Shown one piece after another: positions 63,888 through 64,000 of a stretch of 64,000 nucleotides of DNA. A program made the translations under genes and the position numbers. The stretch is from Amphritea atlantica (GTDB lineage: Bacteria; Pseudomonadota; Gammaproteobacteria; Pseudomonadales; Balneatricaceae), in contig CP073345.1 in assembly GCA_024397875.1 (NCBI GenBank), forward strand, positions 124,001 through 188,000, read 5' to 3'. The notes under the pieces were generated by a model. The model was not told the origin of the DNA. It made no database searches and was given only the letters and a program-made list of their open reading frames with translations. How positions within the stretch are numbered: the first letter of the stretch is position 1; every line of letters starts with the position of its first letter.

Positions 63888-64000
63888 TCAATCAGGCTGG
63901 CAGTTTAACCATCCCTGCGCGACATCCAGCATGCGATTGGCAAAGCCCCACTCATTATCAAACCAGCACATCAGTTTTATCATGTTGCCACCACTGACGC
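63888..64000 (-). CDS. Erythrose-4-phosphate or glyceraldehyde-3-phosphate dehydrogenase (C-terminal fragment)
   Basis: The last 37 codons are visible; the 5' part lies beyond the right edge. The sequence [20 protein letters not shown] then RMLDVAQGW matches the C-terminal helix of the GAPDH superfamily. Position before pgk suggests Epd, but a Gap assignment cannot be excluded from this fragment. It ends 79 bp before the pgk start. Confidence 0.85.
   Translation of the reverse strand, partial: VSGGNMIKLMCWFDNEWGFANRMLDVAQGWLNCQPD

Overview
The window is gammaproteobacterial chromosome. Gene order resembles Pseudomonas and the marine Oceanospirillales (tufB-secE-nusG-rplKAJL-rpoBC-rpsLG-fusA-tufA in one run; lgt-thyA beside folA; ptsP-rppH; ubiI-ubiH-pepP-ygfB-zapA-6S RNA-ygfA; hemCDXY divergent from argH). 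Protein sequences (e.g. NusG, RppH, EF-Tu) are also of that type. An Oceanospirillaceae-like marine bacterium is my inference; no rRNA gene is present to settle it.

Layout. 1-18.3 kb (minus strand): a continuous information-processing block, from four tRNAs and tufB through tRNA-Trp, secE, nusG, the L11/L1/L10/L12 proteins, RNA polymerase beta and beta', and the str operon, ending in a tufA cut by the window edge. Several expression-control elements are readable: two very similar tRNA promoters, an L10-type leader, an rplL-rpoB attenuator, and an rpsL promoter followed by a terminator-like leader hairpin. 18.3-30 kb: cofactor and housekeeping genes (SPOR protein, coaX, birA, folA, thyA, lgt, ptsP, rppH, rlmI and others). 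30.5-40.6 kb: glycine cleavage (gcvT, gcvH, and separately gcvR), ubiquinone hydroxylases, pepP, zapA, 6S RNA and ygfA. 40.6-44.7 kb: two tandem paralogous chemoreceptors. 44.9-50.8 kb: argH and the hemCDXY operon. 50.9-57.4 kb: a DNA glycosylase, a methyltransferase, an LpxH-like phosphoesterase, a di-haem peroxidase lipoprotein behind a Fur-like box, a Rof-type protein, and a divergent LysR/GST pair. 61.5-64 kb: fba-pgk-epd/gap.

The one clearly accessory stretch is 57.3-61.4 kb. It holds an 847-residue protein of unrecognised function, with an AT-rich C-terminal part, convergent with a lipoprotein carrying a SUMF1-type domain that lacks the formylglycine-generating cysteines. The block is bracketed by a 67-bp direct repeat of the 3' end of the GST gene. 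The right-hand copy is fused to a decayed remnant of the big gene's own 3' region. This is the signature of tandem duplication and decay, as seen at effector/immunity-type loci. An effector-immunity role is a hypothesis only.

A second unexplained structure is a short degenerate repeat found four times as two inverted pairs. Each pair brackets an intrinsic terminator (50.8 kb and 61.4 kb). No CRISPR array, transposase or prophage gene was seen.
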